Below the pieces are notes generated by a model. It was not told where the DNA came from, searched no databases, and saw only the letters and a program-made list of their open reading frames with translations. DNA of 64,000 nt from Scalesia atractyloides. Lineage: Eukaryota; Streptophyta; Magnoliopsida; Asterales; Asteraceae. The stretch lies in contig CAMTDV010000003.1 in NCBI GenBank assembly GCA_947069175.1, forward strand, positions 82,437,978 to 82,501,977, given 5' to 3'. This document shows positions 23,543-35,640 of the stretch, piece after piece (position 1 is the first letter of the stretch; every line of letters starts with the position of its first letter). The translations under genes were made by a program, and so were the position numbers.

Positions 23543-25755
23543 CTATTCCTTAAAAACATTAGAGGCTTGCAAACATTCATCAGTAAAATCAAACGGAACA
23601 TCTTTCAATGATAAGTTACATAAGGGTTTGGTAGTTACACTAAATCCCTTAATGAAACTTCTATAAAAACCAGCATGTCCCAAGAATGACCTTACCCCTT
23701 TAACATTTTTAGGAGGAGGTAGCGATGAAATTACCCGAATTTTTGCTTTGTCTACCTCCATCCCTTTTTCGGACACAACATGGCCCAACACAATACCTTC
23801 CTGGACCATGAAATGACTCTTCTCCCAACTCAACACTAATTTTTTCTCGACACATATTTTTAAAACTTTTTCTAATTCGTCGAGACACGACTAAAAACTT
23901 GTGCCGAAAATGGAGAAGTCATCCATGAACACTTCAAGCGACTCTCCAACCATGTCCGAGAAAATACTCATCATACATAGTTGAAAAGTTGCCGGAGCGT
24001 TGCACAAGCCAAATGGCATTCGCCAAAAAGCAAAAGTACCATAAGGACAAGTAAATGTGGTTTTGTGTTGGTCATTAGGGTGAATTGCAATTTGGTTATA
24101 TCCTGAATACCCATCTAAAAAACCGTAGTATTTTTGACCCGAAAGTTTTTCAATTATTTGGTCAATAAAAGGTAATGGGAAATGGTCCTTGGAGGTTGCG
24201 GTATTTAGTTTTTCATAATCGATACAAATCCGCCACCCGGTGACCGGTCGGGTGGCTATTTGTTCACCATTTTCATCGTTAACAACTTGAATACCAGCCT
24301 TTTTAGGCACTACTTGGGTAGGACTTACCCAAACACTATCAGATATAGGATAGACAATACCTGCATCCAACCATTTTATTACCTCCTTTTTCACTACCAC
24401 GCAGGTTCGGATTGAATCTCCTTTGTGCTTCCCTCGTCGGCTTTGCATCCTCACTTATAATTATCTTGTGCATCACAATAGGTGGTCTGGTCCCCTTCAA
24501 ATCAGCAATTGTCCATCCTATAGCCGCCTGATTCGCCTTGAGCACCCTTAGCAATTCCTTCTCTTGAGCCACCTCTAAATTAGAGGCAATAATGACCGGT
24601 AATGTGTCATTATCCCCTAGAAATGCATATTTTAGATGGCTCGGCAACTCCTTCAAATCCAATATAGGGGCTTCTTCCAAAGATGGTTTTGTTCCCGAAT
24701 CAATTTCCGCCGGTAGACTCTCAAACTGATGAGTCCACGGTGGTCGCCCCTCTCTTAATGCCATCACATCTTGCTTCTCCTCCTCCACCCGCAAGTCATT
24801 AGCATGTACCTGTTCAAACACATCACAAACACAAACACAAGTATCCTCTTCCGTATATTCATGTGGGTTGCACCCATCCACCAAATCTGCCATGAAACAC
24901 TCGTCAACACCAACAGAATTAGATATGTTAGTAAAAACATTTAAACGCATTTTTCTGTTGTCGAATGTCATGTCAACCGTACCAAGTCGACAATCAATTA
25001 CAGCATGGGCGGTGCTTAAGAAAAGCCGGCCCAAAATAACATTCTGTTGTTGTTTTGGGTTGGCGGACGAATAGTCAAGCACCAAAAAGTCTACCGGGTA
25101 GTAGAACTCGTCAACTTTTACAATTACATCTTGGACCATCCCTCGGATAGTTTGTGAGACAAGTCGGCTAAAACTACCGTCGTCTCAACCCGAGCCAATG
25201 GACCAAAATCGTATTGGTCATATAACCCACCCGGTAAAATACTTACCCTGGCTCCAAAATCTAGCAATGCTTTTGACATTAGAAAGTTTCCAACTTGAAT
25301 ATTTATTAAAGGCGTTCTCAGATCTTGGAGCTTTGGAGGAAGAATTCCTTTTAGCACCGCATTAACTTGTCCGGTCAGATCTACCCGCTTAGGCAACTTC
25401 TTTTTTTATTGTCGTTTTTGAGTGCATAATTCTTTTAAGAATTTTCCATAAGCAGGTACTTGCTTTATAGCATCAAGCAATGCAAGGTTCACTTTCACTT
25501 GTTTGAAAACATCTACGAGTTCTTCCTTTTGGGGACCCTTGTTGAAATAAAAGTTTTCTTTCCGGGGTCGACTAAAGCGGAAGGAAACGGGACTTGACTC
25601 GGTACCCCTTCCTCCTTTGGTCTATTTAACAATTCACCCAAACCCGGTTTATTAGTCACATTTTCAACAAAAGGTTCCTTTGACACATTCGAGGATGAGA
25701 CATCATCCTCATCACTCTCATTACCCGTAATATCCTCAACAACCCCATCAACCAA
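23543..25755 (-). pseudogene. Athila/Tat-like protease and reverse transcriptase
   Basis: The linker at 25755-25513 is acidic. Protease lies at 25396-25124 and reads LLDFGARVSILPGG; the usual D-[ST]-G or D-L-G triplet is D-F-G. RT spans about 24454-23891: WRICIDYEKLNTATSKDHFP, FLDGYSGYNQI, CPYGTFAFWRMPFGLCNAPA and the catalytic FMDD. The RT thumb continues at 23836-23543 (GIVLGHVVSEKGMEVDKAKI). Breaks near 24.4, 25.1 and 23.9 kb prevent one polyprotein. Confidence 0.9.
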
Positions 25756-26231
25756 ACCGGTTCTAAATTTGCTTTAAATTCTTTACTGCTTCATAAGACA
25801 CTTACATGGTTAATATTGATATTACGTGAAGTATTATGAGAGGGATTTACCTTTGGGTCACTCGAAAGTTGACCCTTACCTTTTTTAAGATCCGCTACCT
25901 CCGATGCAAGTTGCCCCATTTGTGTGGTAAGTGCTTGGATACTTTTGTCGTGGACTTCATCCTTTTGTAAACGAACTTCATCAAGTTGATTTCTCCGTTG
26001 CATGTCTTGTTGCATCATGCAGAGCATATCCATCACCTTATTACCGCTCGATGAATTTTAACCCATATTTCCACCTTGGTCACCCCCTTATTGACCTTGA
26101 TACCCTTGATTATTTCCGCCCCTAAAGTTCCCTTGGTTATATTGTGGGCGAGGAGCAAAACTCCGTTGAGCTCTTTGGAAATTAGGGTTGGCCTGATTGG
26201 CTGGGTTCCCATAGCGAAAGTTCGGATGATT

Positions 26232-27875
26232 TCATAGTCCGGGGTGGTAAGTGTTAGAATTCATGTTAAAGTTCTGACCACCCCCTCCAATTGCATTCAC
26301 CTCCTCTACTTGATTTGCATTTACTCCCACCAAGCACACTTCCGCTGCATGACCAAGTTCATTACAATTAGTACAAACATTATATACTTGGTTTGATGCT
26401 TGTGCTTCTCCATCCTCCACTGCATACACTTGAGGCCTTGTGATTACATGTCTAGCTCGCCTCGATGATTGTGCTTTTCTTTTTGATGTGACCGCTATTT
26501 GTTCTAGAAATGCCCAATCATCCTGCTCATAATTTGTTCCGAATGTACCATTCGTGATAGACATTAAATCCCTTGCATCCTCCGAGCTCAAACCTTCATG
26601 AAATGCATTTAACAATTCCCACAACGCTATAACATGATGAGGGCAATTTTTCAACATCATGTTAAATCTCTCAAACGTCTCATGGAACATTTCACTTGGC
26701 TGTTGTTGGAAACTCCTTATACTCCGCCTCGCTTCATTTGTCTTTTGGGCTGAAAAGAATTCCTCGAGAAATCGTTGTTGCATGTCAGCCCAAGTATATA
26801 TCGATGCAGACGGTAAAGTATGAAACCACCTCTTCGCTTTATCCTCCATGAGAATTGAAATAACACCAACTTAACATCATGCGATGAGAACCCTTGCCCC
26901 CCGACAGTATTGCAAATGGAATCATAAGTTTCCAGGTGGATGTAGGGTTCCTCCGTTGCTAGACCCTTATACTTCGGCAAGCTTTGCAAGGCAGTCGTCC
27001 TTACCTCAAGTGTCCTCCCATCCAGGCGTTGAGGTATTACTACTGGAGAGGGATTATTGGTAATAACCGGACGAAAATGCGCTTCAACCCCCCGCACTAC
27101 TTCTTGATGATGTCGACGCGAGGCACCCAATGGTACTCTTGGTCGGCCCACCGGACCTTAACCCTTGAGGTACAAAGTGTTGTTGAGATGCAGGTTGATG
27201 CATCGGCCTTTGGAATTGCGGCTGTTGATGTTGAACTTGGAGTTGTTGTAGAGGCATTGGTTGTTAGAATGGTGGCCCTTGAGGACGAACTTGTTGCACC
27301 CCCATAGGTTGCCTTGGTGGATAACCCATTCCCCCTTGCGGTCCCAAGTGACCTCCGTCACCCCCATAATAGTAACCTTCATCTTCATATCCTCCAAATT
27401 CCTCTTCATAACCATCGTCATACCCATCTCCTCCTACACCCGATGTTTGCACGAACTGTGAAGAAGGATTATGAAAACCTGGTTGGTTTGATGGTTGAAA
27501 TGTAGGTGAAGTATGGATAATGGTGGAGCTAGGTAAAGGTTGATTTGGTAAAGGGTTTTGGGTGGATGAGGATTGACCGAATGTGGGAAAGAAAGATGAG
27601 AATGGTGGTACTGGTGATGCGGCGTTAGATGGGTCGACTTCATGTGTTGAAGTCGGGTGAGTGGTGGAATTTGGTGGAGGTGTAGATGGTGAAGTTTGGT
27701 TTGTGGTGGTAGGCAATTGCTCCATGGTATTGAGTGGTGAAATAGGTGTGGATGGTGTTGATGGGGAACCACTAATCTTATTCTCTCGTAACAAAACCCG
27801 ATTGCGTCGTTGAGTTCGTTCAATTTCCGGATCAAATGCCAATGGTGATAGCTTGTTAGATCCTCTAGCATGCAT
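26232..27875 (-). pseudogene. Athila/Tat-like gag, frameshifted
   Basis: The start is at 27875 (MHARGSNKLSPLAFDPEIER), a typical opening for this group, followed by a Ser/Thr/Pro-rich and Gly/Tyr-rich stretch. The capsid-like region lies at 27151-26232: WFHTLPSASIYTWADM, FQQQPSEMFHETFERF, LNAFHEGLS. A zinc knuckle CTNCNELGHAAEVC follows near 26350. Two frame breaks (around 27.2 and 26.8 kb) separate the three open pieces. Gag would package the element RNA. Confidence 0.88.
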
Positions 27876-27967
27876 ACACCTGTAAGAACCTGCACACTAA
27901 CACAACCAGCGTAAACCCGGAAAAATAACAAACTATACTAACACGAAATAACACACATTACGCACAA

Positions 27968-27989
27968 ATCCCCGGCAACGGCTCCAAAA
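27968..27989 (-). other. Primer-binding site, Asp tRNA type
   Basis: Read on -, TTTTGGAGCCGTTGCCGGGG lies two bases inside the LTR end. It differs by one base from the TGGCGCCGTTGCCGGGGA site usual in Athila/Tat elements. It sets the element's 5' side. Confidence 0.85.
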
Positions 27990-27991
27990 TT

Positions 27992-29154
27992 TGACGTGTG
28001 GTCGTTGTCACACGCAAATTTAATCCCAAAACTGCTAGTAGCTAGCGGTAAGTGGGTATCGAACACAAGGATTTGTGGAACTAATACTATCAAAAGGTTG
28101 TACTATTAAACTAATTACCTAGTTTGCACAAATTTAATTTCAGATTTTCGATTAATGGATTTAGACTTTAACTACTTAATGATTCAACGATTGGTTCTTT
28201 TAACTGATTAATAAGAGAATAATCACCTCAGGTTTCTGGTTCAAAACGCATGTGTTTCAATTTTACTAGAAAGAGTCACATAGACATGACTCGTGTTTGA
28301 TTAACTATTTATGATAAAAGGGAACAAAGTACTCGGATTGAAATGCGAGGTCGTTACCCGATGACCAATTGATTAATACCCAACCCGTAAACCTTCCCGT
28401 GATATCTTGATTGTCAACGACACCAAGAACGTACGAAATAAGCAAACATCACGATATCAACCAACAACTTACAAACAATCAATCAACACCATAATCACAA
28501 TAACATAGCAATTATTCTAGAAATAAGTAAATTGAAACATAATTGTTTACCGAACCTTCCACACAAGATGATCACCGAAATGTTTAGCCACTCATGTTCT
28601 CACAATCAAACAAACTTCAATTGTCCTGTTCATACGAATCAAACACACCAAAATATTGTTTAGAACTTGTTAGAATTAATGAAAAACACTCAAAATCACC
28701 TCCTATTTTCTCTGCAACTCGTACCAATCATTGATAATGTGAAAAAACTCCATAACTCAGCTTAAATTGGGCAGTTACAAATTTCCCGTAGCTCACCACC
28801 GTAAGCTACAGTGCCCACCGTAGCTTATGGTGGGCAATTTTCCTTTACGGCTCTGATTGTCTGTCTTACGGTGGTCATTTGAGGGTGGACTCCACCGTAA
28901 GCTACGGTGGCCACCATAGCTTACGGTGGCCAGCAGAAATTCCCCATTTTGCCCTTCGTTCAATCTCTTGAGTCCCATCTTCAATTAGGCTCTTGCAAAT
29001 ACCCGATAAACCACGTTTACACTCCCTCATTATGCTCTTCGGTACCTGAAAAGCCAAACACACCGTAGACATCAAATCGTAACAAATAAACGTTTAAAGC
29101 GTGGAATATTTATCATTTTAACGCACTTACGGTTGTCCAAAAGATCACCCGTCA
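27992..29154 (-). repeat. 5' LTR of the Athila/Tat-like element
   Basis: 1163 bp partner of the LTR at 19929, next to the primer site and so the promoter copy. The paired CCGTAAGCTACGG/CCGTAGCTTACGG motifs lie at 28797-28834 and 28892-28930, about 220-360 bases from the LTR start in element sense. The segment GCGGTAAGTGGGTATCGAAC resembles the degenerate LTR pieces at 35.8 and 38.2 kb. Confidence 0.93.
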
Positions 29155-29159
29155 CTACA

Positions 29160-30124
29160 CCTCAAAGAACAAGCCAAACCCCATCCATTTACCCTTGAGA
29201 AATCTTCCCAAGCTAGCTTCACCAGTGGTCGAGGATTTATTTTCGGACACTTTGGTTATTGCTAGCATATGCACGGAATGCAAATTTGTGAGTCTTTATG
29301 GCCCCTTTTACTTTATTTAAATGCTTATTTAAATCGGGGGGAATTCATGCTTTGTTACAAGGTATGATAGTGGGGAATGAAATCCATTTCGGTCTATTAT
29401 GTGTGCATAAGTTGGTTGGTTTTAAGCTCGGAAGTCCTCTTGGTATCATTTTAGTTTAGTAACCATTAGTCATGGTAATGACCGTGGAACAGTTTAATAG
29501 ATCTATTGGATGTAACGAGCCCCACTCCTGGTCGGTTGTGATCATGTGGAAGTGCAGTTGTGTCCGAATTTGTCAGACATCGTCATCGTGTACGATATGG
29601 TGAGGCATCCTCGTTATGGGTTGGTTACGGGCTTATATCGGCGCATATATCATGGTTTTGCAAGACCATGATTTGACTATCGTGATTTTCGTTAGACCAC
29701 GCATACCAGTTTTTATCAAATCTTTTTAAAGATTCATTTGTGTTATTTAAACATGTGAACTCACCAACAATATGTTGTCGTTTTTAAGCATGCATTTCAG
29801 GTTAGTGAGCGTGTCTCCTGGCTTAAGGATCAAGGATAAAATGCATACGATGATACCGTTTTGGGGGTTTTCTTGTAATTCCCGTCCTCGTGCGGGATAT
29901 ACTTGTAAAAGCCTTCGTTTTATAAATTATGTCTTTGGTATAAGTATTTTTAAACACGATATTTATTTTGGCGATGGATGCCAACTTAAATACTTGGTCT
30001 TGTGAACTTTCAAAATACATTTCGTTTCGTTGGTTTATTATTATCACGTAGACGTTTGCTAATCGAATGCTTGAAAACCTTTCGTGGTCGCGCCTCGCGT
30101 TCCCGCCTTGAGCGGGGTGTGACA
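29160..30124 (+). mobile_element. 3' LTR of the older Gypsy element, right part
   Basis: Ends TGGTCGCGCCTCGCGTTCC and then GAGCGGGGTGTGACA, matching the 40-base remnant of the 5' LTR at 14741-14780. It ends where the right half of the MITE begins (30125). An open frame at 29772-30005 is not recognisable. Confidence 0.65.
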
Positions 30125-30226
30125 CATAAAATCTTGTTTGGTAAGTGTGCGTGAACACATTATTTCTTCAACAAACGAACACAAACAAGATTTGACCTTC
30201 TTTCGTTCAATTCGTTCGGAGCCCTA
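30125..30226 (+). mobile_element. hAT-type MITE, right part
   Basis: Right half of the MITE that starts at 14524, displaced by the Gypsy insertion. It carries AACAAACGAACACAAACAAG and ends TTCGTTCGGAGCCCTA, the inverted counterpart of the left terminus. The 8-bp flank TGGCTAAC follows at 30227-30234. The EMC5-like gene starts about 190 bases downstream. Confidence 0.7.
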
Positions 30227-30422
30227 TGGCTAACGATCCATTTTAAGAAAAATTATGAATTAATATGAAAGTTAAACGATAAACAAAGGACCAAAATCGA
30301 TAATTCAACCACAAGTCGAAGGGCAACTTTCGTCAACAATTATTCTTATCATCACCACCATCCGATCAATCCGAGACTAAAACCAAAACCCCCAAATCCA
30401 ATCGCCAGCGATCGCTTCAACA

Positions 30423-32164
30423 ATGACGATGAGCGTGAGCTTCGTCGTCGGAGTACTCGCCGTTCTGATGCTCTTACACACTGCTTATCAAACCATTCAA
30501 TTAACTAACTCACTTCCATCTCTAATATTTAATATTATTTTCAATCGTAAATCAAAAACTCAAATGCTTTATATTTCTTTATTTTTTGATGATTAGATAG
30601 GGCTTTGCTTAAGATCACTGAAGATGAGTTTACTGGGCCTCCTTTTGAAGTAAGAATCTCTCTATTTGTTTGTGATTTGTGTGTGTTTGTGTTTTAGGGC
30701 TTTTTGTAGATCTGAATTTGTGATTTTTGGGTTGTTTGCAGGTGCTGGTTGAATTGGTGTTAGTGATGATTTTGAGTTTGTTTGCTGGATTGACGGTTCC
30801 TGGGAATTTCCGGTCAATTTTACTGGATGCCGATGAGAATAGGTACTTATTGTGTATAACCTAGTGTCTAATTCAACTTCAAATTTTGTACATGGCTCAG
30901 TTTAATTACTGAACTCGATTTAAAATTTGATAAAGGCTAAATGAACTCATTATCGAAAAGTAACAGACTAAATGACTCGATATCGAATACATAAACTCTA
31001 AATTGAACTGTGGAAGTGGCCCGACATTTGGCTGTTTTGCAACTTCTAAATGGGTAAGTGCTGAACCAGCAAGAGGTCTGAACCATTAAGAGCCATTATA
31101 ATGCTTAATCGTTCAGAGACAAATGTCTGACAAATTCAGATAAGGGGTCTTAACCATTCAGACTCAGAGGCAAATGTCTGAATCATTCAGACATCTACTC
31201 ACGAAACAAACGGTCTAAACCATTAAGTGTGGAACCAGTAAGAGGTCGGAACCATTAAGAGCTTAACAAACAGCTTTGTGATTGTAGGGTTACTGGGTTG
31301 ATTATTTGATTGGATATTTTAGTGATTGCAGGGTTACTGTGTTGATTATTTGTTTGGATATTAAATGTTATAAGACTCAAATGGTGAACTTAAAGTCTTA
31401 GGAGTTCTATTGTTGATGTGTGTGTGTGTATATATAAAATAAAAATATATTACATATTTAAATTCTAATTTTAAATCGAGTTGAATTGAAAATCATAAAT
31501 TTGTATTTTATTCAAAGTTGGATAACTGACTTCAAATCGAAATCAAATACTCAAAAACCGAACTCGAATCTGGAAGTTGAATTGAATTTCGAGATTCCCC
31601 CCAAGAAATAGGTCTCAAATTTGCTGGTTCTTAATAGTCTCTACGTAGAATTGTAATTTGTGAATAGGCCTCAATTTGCTGGTTGTTTTTACATAGGCCT
31701 CAATTAGTTGGTTTTCGTGTAAATTGGCTTTTACTTCTGCACTATCAGTTTTTCTTGTATGAAACCCGTTATATGATCATAAAGTTTTAGGCCAACAAAG
31801 CGCGCACCAGCAAGATTTTTAATTGCGTCTAATTGCAACTATCTATGACTAGCATATACATGAACAAGTTATCACTAGCAAACTAGTAGCTTATATGTTC
31901 TGGGCCTTCTGGCATTTAGGGAGAATATGTAAAGAACATTGGACTATGTTTTGAGTGTTTAGAATGTTTTGAGTGTTTAGAAACGTCTAACGAAAGTTTA
32001 AGGTTTATACAAACAATTGTATAATATGTATTTTTCTTCCATTGTGGTATCATATAACTTGTTTGGAATGCAGGGTGGCCTCTCTACCCTCGAACATGAA
32101 CTTTATGATCTTCAATCATCGTGGAAGGGCATTCCCTACGGAAACCGGCTTGAAGCTCAAGTGA
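30423..32164 (+). CDS. EMC5: EMC5/MMGT-like ER membrane protein complex subunit, 4 exons
   Basis: Small two-helix subunit of the ER membrane protein complex (EMC), which inserts membrane proteins; the family was first called membrane magnesium transporter. Exons as read: 30423 to about 30501, 30597-30649, 30742-30842, 32074-32164, giving about 107 residues. It starts MTMSVSFVVGVLAVLMLLHT, continues ALLKITEDEFTGPPFE, VLVELVLVMILSLFAGL, TVPGNFRSILLDADENR, and ends FMIFNHRGRAFPTETGLKLK. Introns 2 and 3 have GT-AG borders. Intron 1 lacks GT at the expected place: CAAT is followed by TAACTAAC. The next GT (30547) would add 15 in-frame residues. The last intron (1231 bp) holds a MITE. Family identity is firm; the exon 1 end is open. 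Confidence 0.9.
31030..31274 (-). mobile_element. Tourist-like MITE in the last intron of the EMC5-like gene
   Basis: About 245 bp. Ends GGCTGTTTTGCAACTTCT and, on the other strand, GCTGTTTGTTAAGC. The interior (AGAGGTCTGAACCATTAAGAG and on) is the reverse complement of the clearer copy at 45618-45878. Ends are eroded, so the target duplication is unsure. Confidence 0.65.
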
Positions 32165-32292
32165 AAAGGACTGGATATCTTTTTATCATGTAATTGTAAT
32201 ATGTCTTTTGTAGCATCCATCTCATGGGATCTTAGAAGCACCCATATTGTACTAGACAGACAGTAGCTTGAAAATTGTTCTTTGATGTTAAA

Positions 32293-32798
32293 AACGATTT
32301 GAATTCTCTGTTTTGGTTAGTTATTTTGTTCACAACACATTTCAGTTCTTCATAGATTGTTTTCAAGTCCATAATCATCTTTGCAACCACATGATTACAT
32401 TAATAACTTGTTCAGTTGTCAAAATGACATCTTACTTTCTTAAAGAAACTTACATTGTATGAATGTCATCATGGGCCATTAGTAATTTCATCTGCTCTAC
32501 TTTCGTTGCCACTCGTATCGTCAAGAGTTCTGCAACAATAATATCAAACTCATTCGAAATGGAGAACTTGGAAGAACCGGAACCTAAGCAATGTAGATGC
32601 ATTGCTAATGCTGCGATTTCTACGTGCAATAAAAAATTGAACATGTGAGCGAAATAGCAAACTGCTTGCTTTGTGGGAATTTGAAATTGGAAGTGGATCT
32701 GTACAAACTCAGGCTGGAATTTGACAATTGAGATGACGCTAGAGATCTTAGAAAAAATCGATTTTGTTAGGTCATTTATACATGAATGTGATTTTGAA
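32293..32798. repeat. Unidentified repeat R, copy 1
   Basis: Starts AACGATTTGAATTCTCTGTTT just after the EMC5-like 3' region and ends near ATGAATGTGATTTTGAA, where a Copia LTR begins. Copies 2 and 3 lie at 36449-37178 and 38874-39614. Short open frames exist on both strands (for instance LGSGSSKFSISNEFDI on -), but they do not stay open in all copies and match no family I know. It could be a duplicated fragment of a host gene. Confidence 0.6.
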
Positions 32799-32804
32799 AA
32801 AGTC

Positions 32805-33109
32805 GTGCTGATAACGTGTTGTAAAACAACGGCTTAATAGCAACCAATATATGATATATATGTAGACAAGAATTATAGAGAGTATATAGAGAGAAAGATA
32901 GAAAGAAGAATTGAAGAACTCATTCTTATTGATATGAAGTATGCTACATATGCCTCTATTTATAGGTTTACAAAGATGGGAGTTAAGTACTTAGAGAGTC
33001 ACCACATTATGAATACATATGAGTTAAGTACTTGGAGAGTCACCACATTATGAAGACATGTGGATAGTCACACATTAAGATAATAATAATTCATAATACT
33101 CCCCCTTGA
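32805..33109 (-). mobile_element. 3' LTR and polypurine tract of the - strand Copia
   Basis: Read on -, the tract CAAGGGGGAG (33109-33100) leads into TATTATGAATTATTATTATC, the LTR start. A TATA-like CTATTTATAGG is seen on + at 32959-32969. The LTR ends near 32822 (TTACAACA). Next comes CGTTATCAGCACGAC, which looks like the start of an internal region and not host flank. Confidence 0.65.
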
Positions 33110-35640
33110 CTATCCACGTGACAAAATAATATATTATTCTTATAATACGCTTGGTGATGCTGCCTCGTTAAAAACCTTGCCAGGAAAACCCAGTGGGATA
33201 AAACCATAGCTAAGGGAAAAAGAGTGCAACGCGTATTATTCTCCCCTGATGATTTAAGCTCCTTAAGTCGTCACATCCCGATCCCATGAACCAGTTTCTT
33301 GAATATAGATGTCGGAAGTGATTTAGTAAACAAGTTTGCCAAATTGTTGCTAGAACGAATTTGTTGGACAGTAATATCTCCATTCTTTTGCAAATCATGT
33401 GTGAAAAAGAACTTTGGTAAAATGTTCTTCGTTCTGTCTCCTTTGATGTATCCTTCCTTAAGTTGAACAACGCATGCTGCGTTATCTTCATGTAAAATTG
33501 TTGGTCCCTCATCCCTCATAGAAATGCCACAAGACCTACAAATGTGTTTTATTACATTCCTTAACCAAACACATTCTCGACTGGCTTCATGAATCGCCAA
33601 TATTTCTGCATGATTAGATGATGTGGTTGTTTACTTTACAGAACGCCATGAAATATCAGTACCTCCACTTGTGAATAAATATCCAGTTTGAGATTTTCCA
33701 GTGTGAGGATCAGATAAATACCCTGCATCAGCAAAACCAACCAAACTTGTTTTCGACTGATTAGTAAAATACAAACCCATATCGTTTGTACCTTGAAGGT
33801 ATCGAAATATTTGTTTTACCCCATTCCAATAACTCTTTGTTGGGCATGAACTATATCTTGCTAATAAATTTACAGAAAGTGATATATCTGGTCATGTATG
33901 ACTAGCAAGAAACATTAGTGCACCAATTGCACTTAAATATGGTACTTCTGGACTAAGAATTTCCTCTCCATCATTCGGAGGTTGGAATGGGTCTTTCTCG
34001 ACATCAAGAGATCTTACAACCATTGGAGTACTCAATGGATGTGATTTTTCCATATAGAACCTTTTGAGTAACTTTTGTATGTAGTTTTGTTGATGCACAA
34101 GGATTCCACCCTTAAGATGTTCGATTTGTAACCCGAGACAAAATTTTGTTTTGCCAAGGTCTTTCATTTCAAATTCTTTTTTCAAATATTCAACCGCCTT
34201 TTGGAGCTCCCTTGGAGGTCCAATTATATTAAGGTCATCAACGTATACAACAATTATAACGTATTCAGTTTCTGACCTTTTTATAAAGATACATGGGCAT
34301 ATTGAATCATTTTTATAACCTTCTTTCAACAAATACTCACTAAGGCGATTATACCACATACGCCCAGATTGTTTTAGCCCATATAATGATTTGTTTAATT
34401 TAATTGAAAGATGTTCTCGAGAACTAGATGTACATGAGTTTGGCAATTTAAATCCTTCAGGTAGTTTCATGTAAATATCAGTATCAAGTGAGCCATAGAG
34501 GTAGGCTGTCACAACATCCATTAGACGCAAGTCAATCCCTTCTTGTATTACCAGACTAACAAGATAATGAAAAGTTGTCGTATCCATCACCGGAGAATAT
34601 GTATCCTCATAATCAATCCCAGGTCTTTGCGAAAATCCTTGTGCTACTAATCTTGCCTTGTATCGTACGATTTCATTTTTCTCATTACGTTTTTGCACAA
34701 AGACCCACTTATATCCGATAGGCTTTACACCTTCAGGTATGGGACTACAGGTCCAAAAACTTCTCGTTTATTGAGGGAATCTAATTCTGCCTTAATTGCG
34801 TCTTTCCAATTTGGCCAATCATTTCTTTTTTTACATTCCTCAATAGATTTTGGTTCTTGATCCTCATTATTTTCCATTACTTCTAGCGCTACGTTATATG
34901 AAAAACTGTCATCGACGTCGATTTCATTTCGGTTCCATACCTTTCTAGACATGATATAATTTATTGAGATCTCTTCGTTTTTAGGTACTTGAGGTTCTTC
35001 CGGAACCATCATGTCTAGTGTCTCTTCAGGAGACTCTTTTCTTGGCATTAACATTACCTCGAATTGACCATCTCCATTATTTGATCCTTTTTTCTTTCGC
35101 TGATTTTTATCTTTAGAACCGATTGGTCTACCACGTTTGAGGCGTGCATTAGACTCATTTCCAACATGTGGTTGTCCTTCTGGGACACTTATTTTTACTG
35201 GGGCATTAGCAGCTGGTATGTGTGACTTAGTCACTCTCTTTGGGTCAGTGAATGCGTCTGGTAATTGATTTGCTAATCTTTGTAAATGAATTATCTTTTA
35301 AACTTCTAGTTCACACTGTTTAGTTTGAGGATCAGGATGAGATAATGATAATTCATTCCAACTTATATTACTATTTTTCAGCTGCTTTTCATCTCCCCCT
35401 AATGTTGAGAATGTTGTTTCAACAAAATGACAATCATCAAAACCGAGTTGTAAATAAATCACCTGTTGATGGCTCTAAATACTTAATGATCGATAGTGAT
35501 TCATACCCAACATATATTCCTAATCTCCTTTGAGGTCCCATCTTTGTGCGTTGTAGTGGAGGGATAGGAACATATACGGCACAACCGAAAATCCTTAGAA
35601 GGGAAATATTTGGTTCCTGACCAAAAACCAACATTAATGG
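33110..35640 (-). pseudogene. Copia pol relic, 5'-truncated
   Basis: In element sense: integrase C-terminal part at 35634-35234 (LLRIFGCAVYVPIPP, GPQRRLGIYVGYES); linker at 35234-34725 (SVPEGQPHVGNESNARLKRG); RT at 34698-33892, open for 268 residues, with KARLVAQGFSQRPGIDYEDT, DVVTAYLYGSLD, LYGLKQSGRMWYNRL and catalytic YVDD; RNase H at 33880-33271 with VWLRNVIKHICR and LHEDNAACV. It stops at 35640 with no gag, protease or 5' LTR, so it was cut off on insertion or by deletion. Frameshifts near 33.6-33.9 and 34.7 kb. Same family as the + strand Copia at 2.4-9.7 kb. Confidence 0.9.

Larger units (their letters stand above)
19929..29154 (-). mobile_element. Athila/Tat-like Gypsy retrotransposon, nearly complete
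   Basis: A 9226-bp element on -. It has two LTRs (19929-21089 and 27992-29154, starting TGACG and ending CGTCA), a 5-bp target duplication CTACA (19924-19928 and 29155-29159), an Asp-tRNA-type primer site beside the 28-kb LTR, and purine-rich tracts before the 21-kb LTR. Order in its own sense: gag (27.9-26.2 kb), protease (25.4 kb), RT (24.4 kb), RNase H (23.5 kb), integrase (22.8-21.75 kb). The two LTRs differ by roughly a few percent, so insertion is fairly recent. The ORFs are broken by several frameshifts. No envelope-like ORF is seen after integrase. Confidence 0.93.
14741..30124 (+). mobile_element. Decayed Gypsy retrotransposon, split by a second Gypsy element
   Basis: A + strand Ty3/Gypsy element. 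Only the last 40 bases of its 5' LTR survive (14741-14780, ending GGGTGTGACA); they match the end of the 3' LTR at 30085-30124 with few changes. Next come a Met-tRNA primer site (14784-14795), a leader with hairpin repeats, gag, protease, RT, RNase H and the start of integrase. The polyprotein fades out near 19360. The 3' LTR region is split by the - strand Gypsy element at 19929-29154. The domain order and primer site suggest the Tekay/Del group, but the chromodomain region is missing. Confidence 0.75.

Noticed and set aside
27434..27931. His/Pro-rich 165-residue frame on -
   Set aside because: Overlaps the true gag start (27875) in another frame; out-of-frame reading of a repetitive Ser/Thr/Pro segment.
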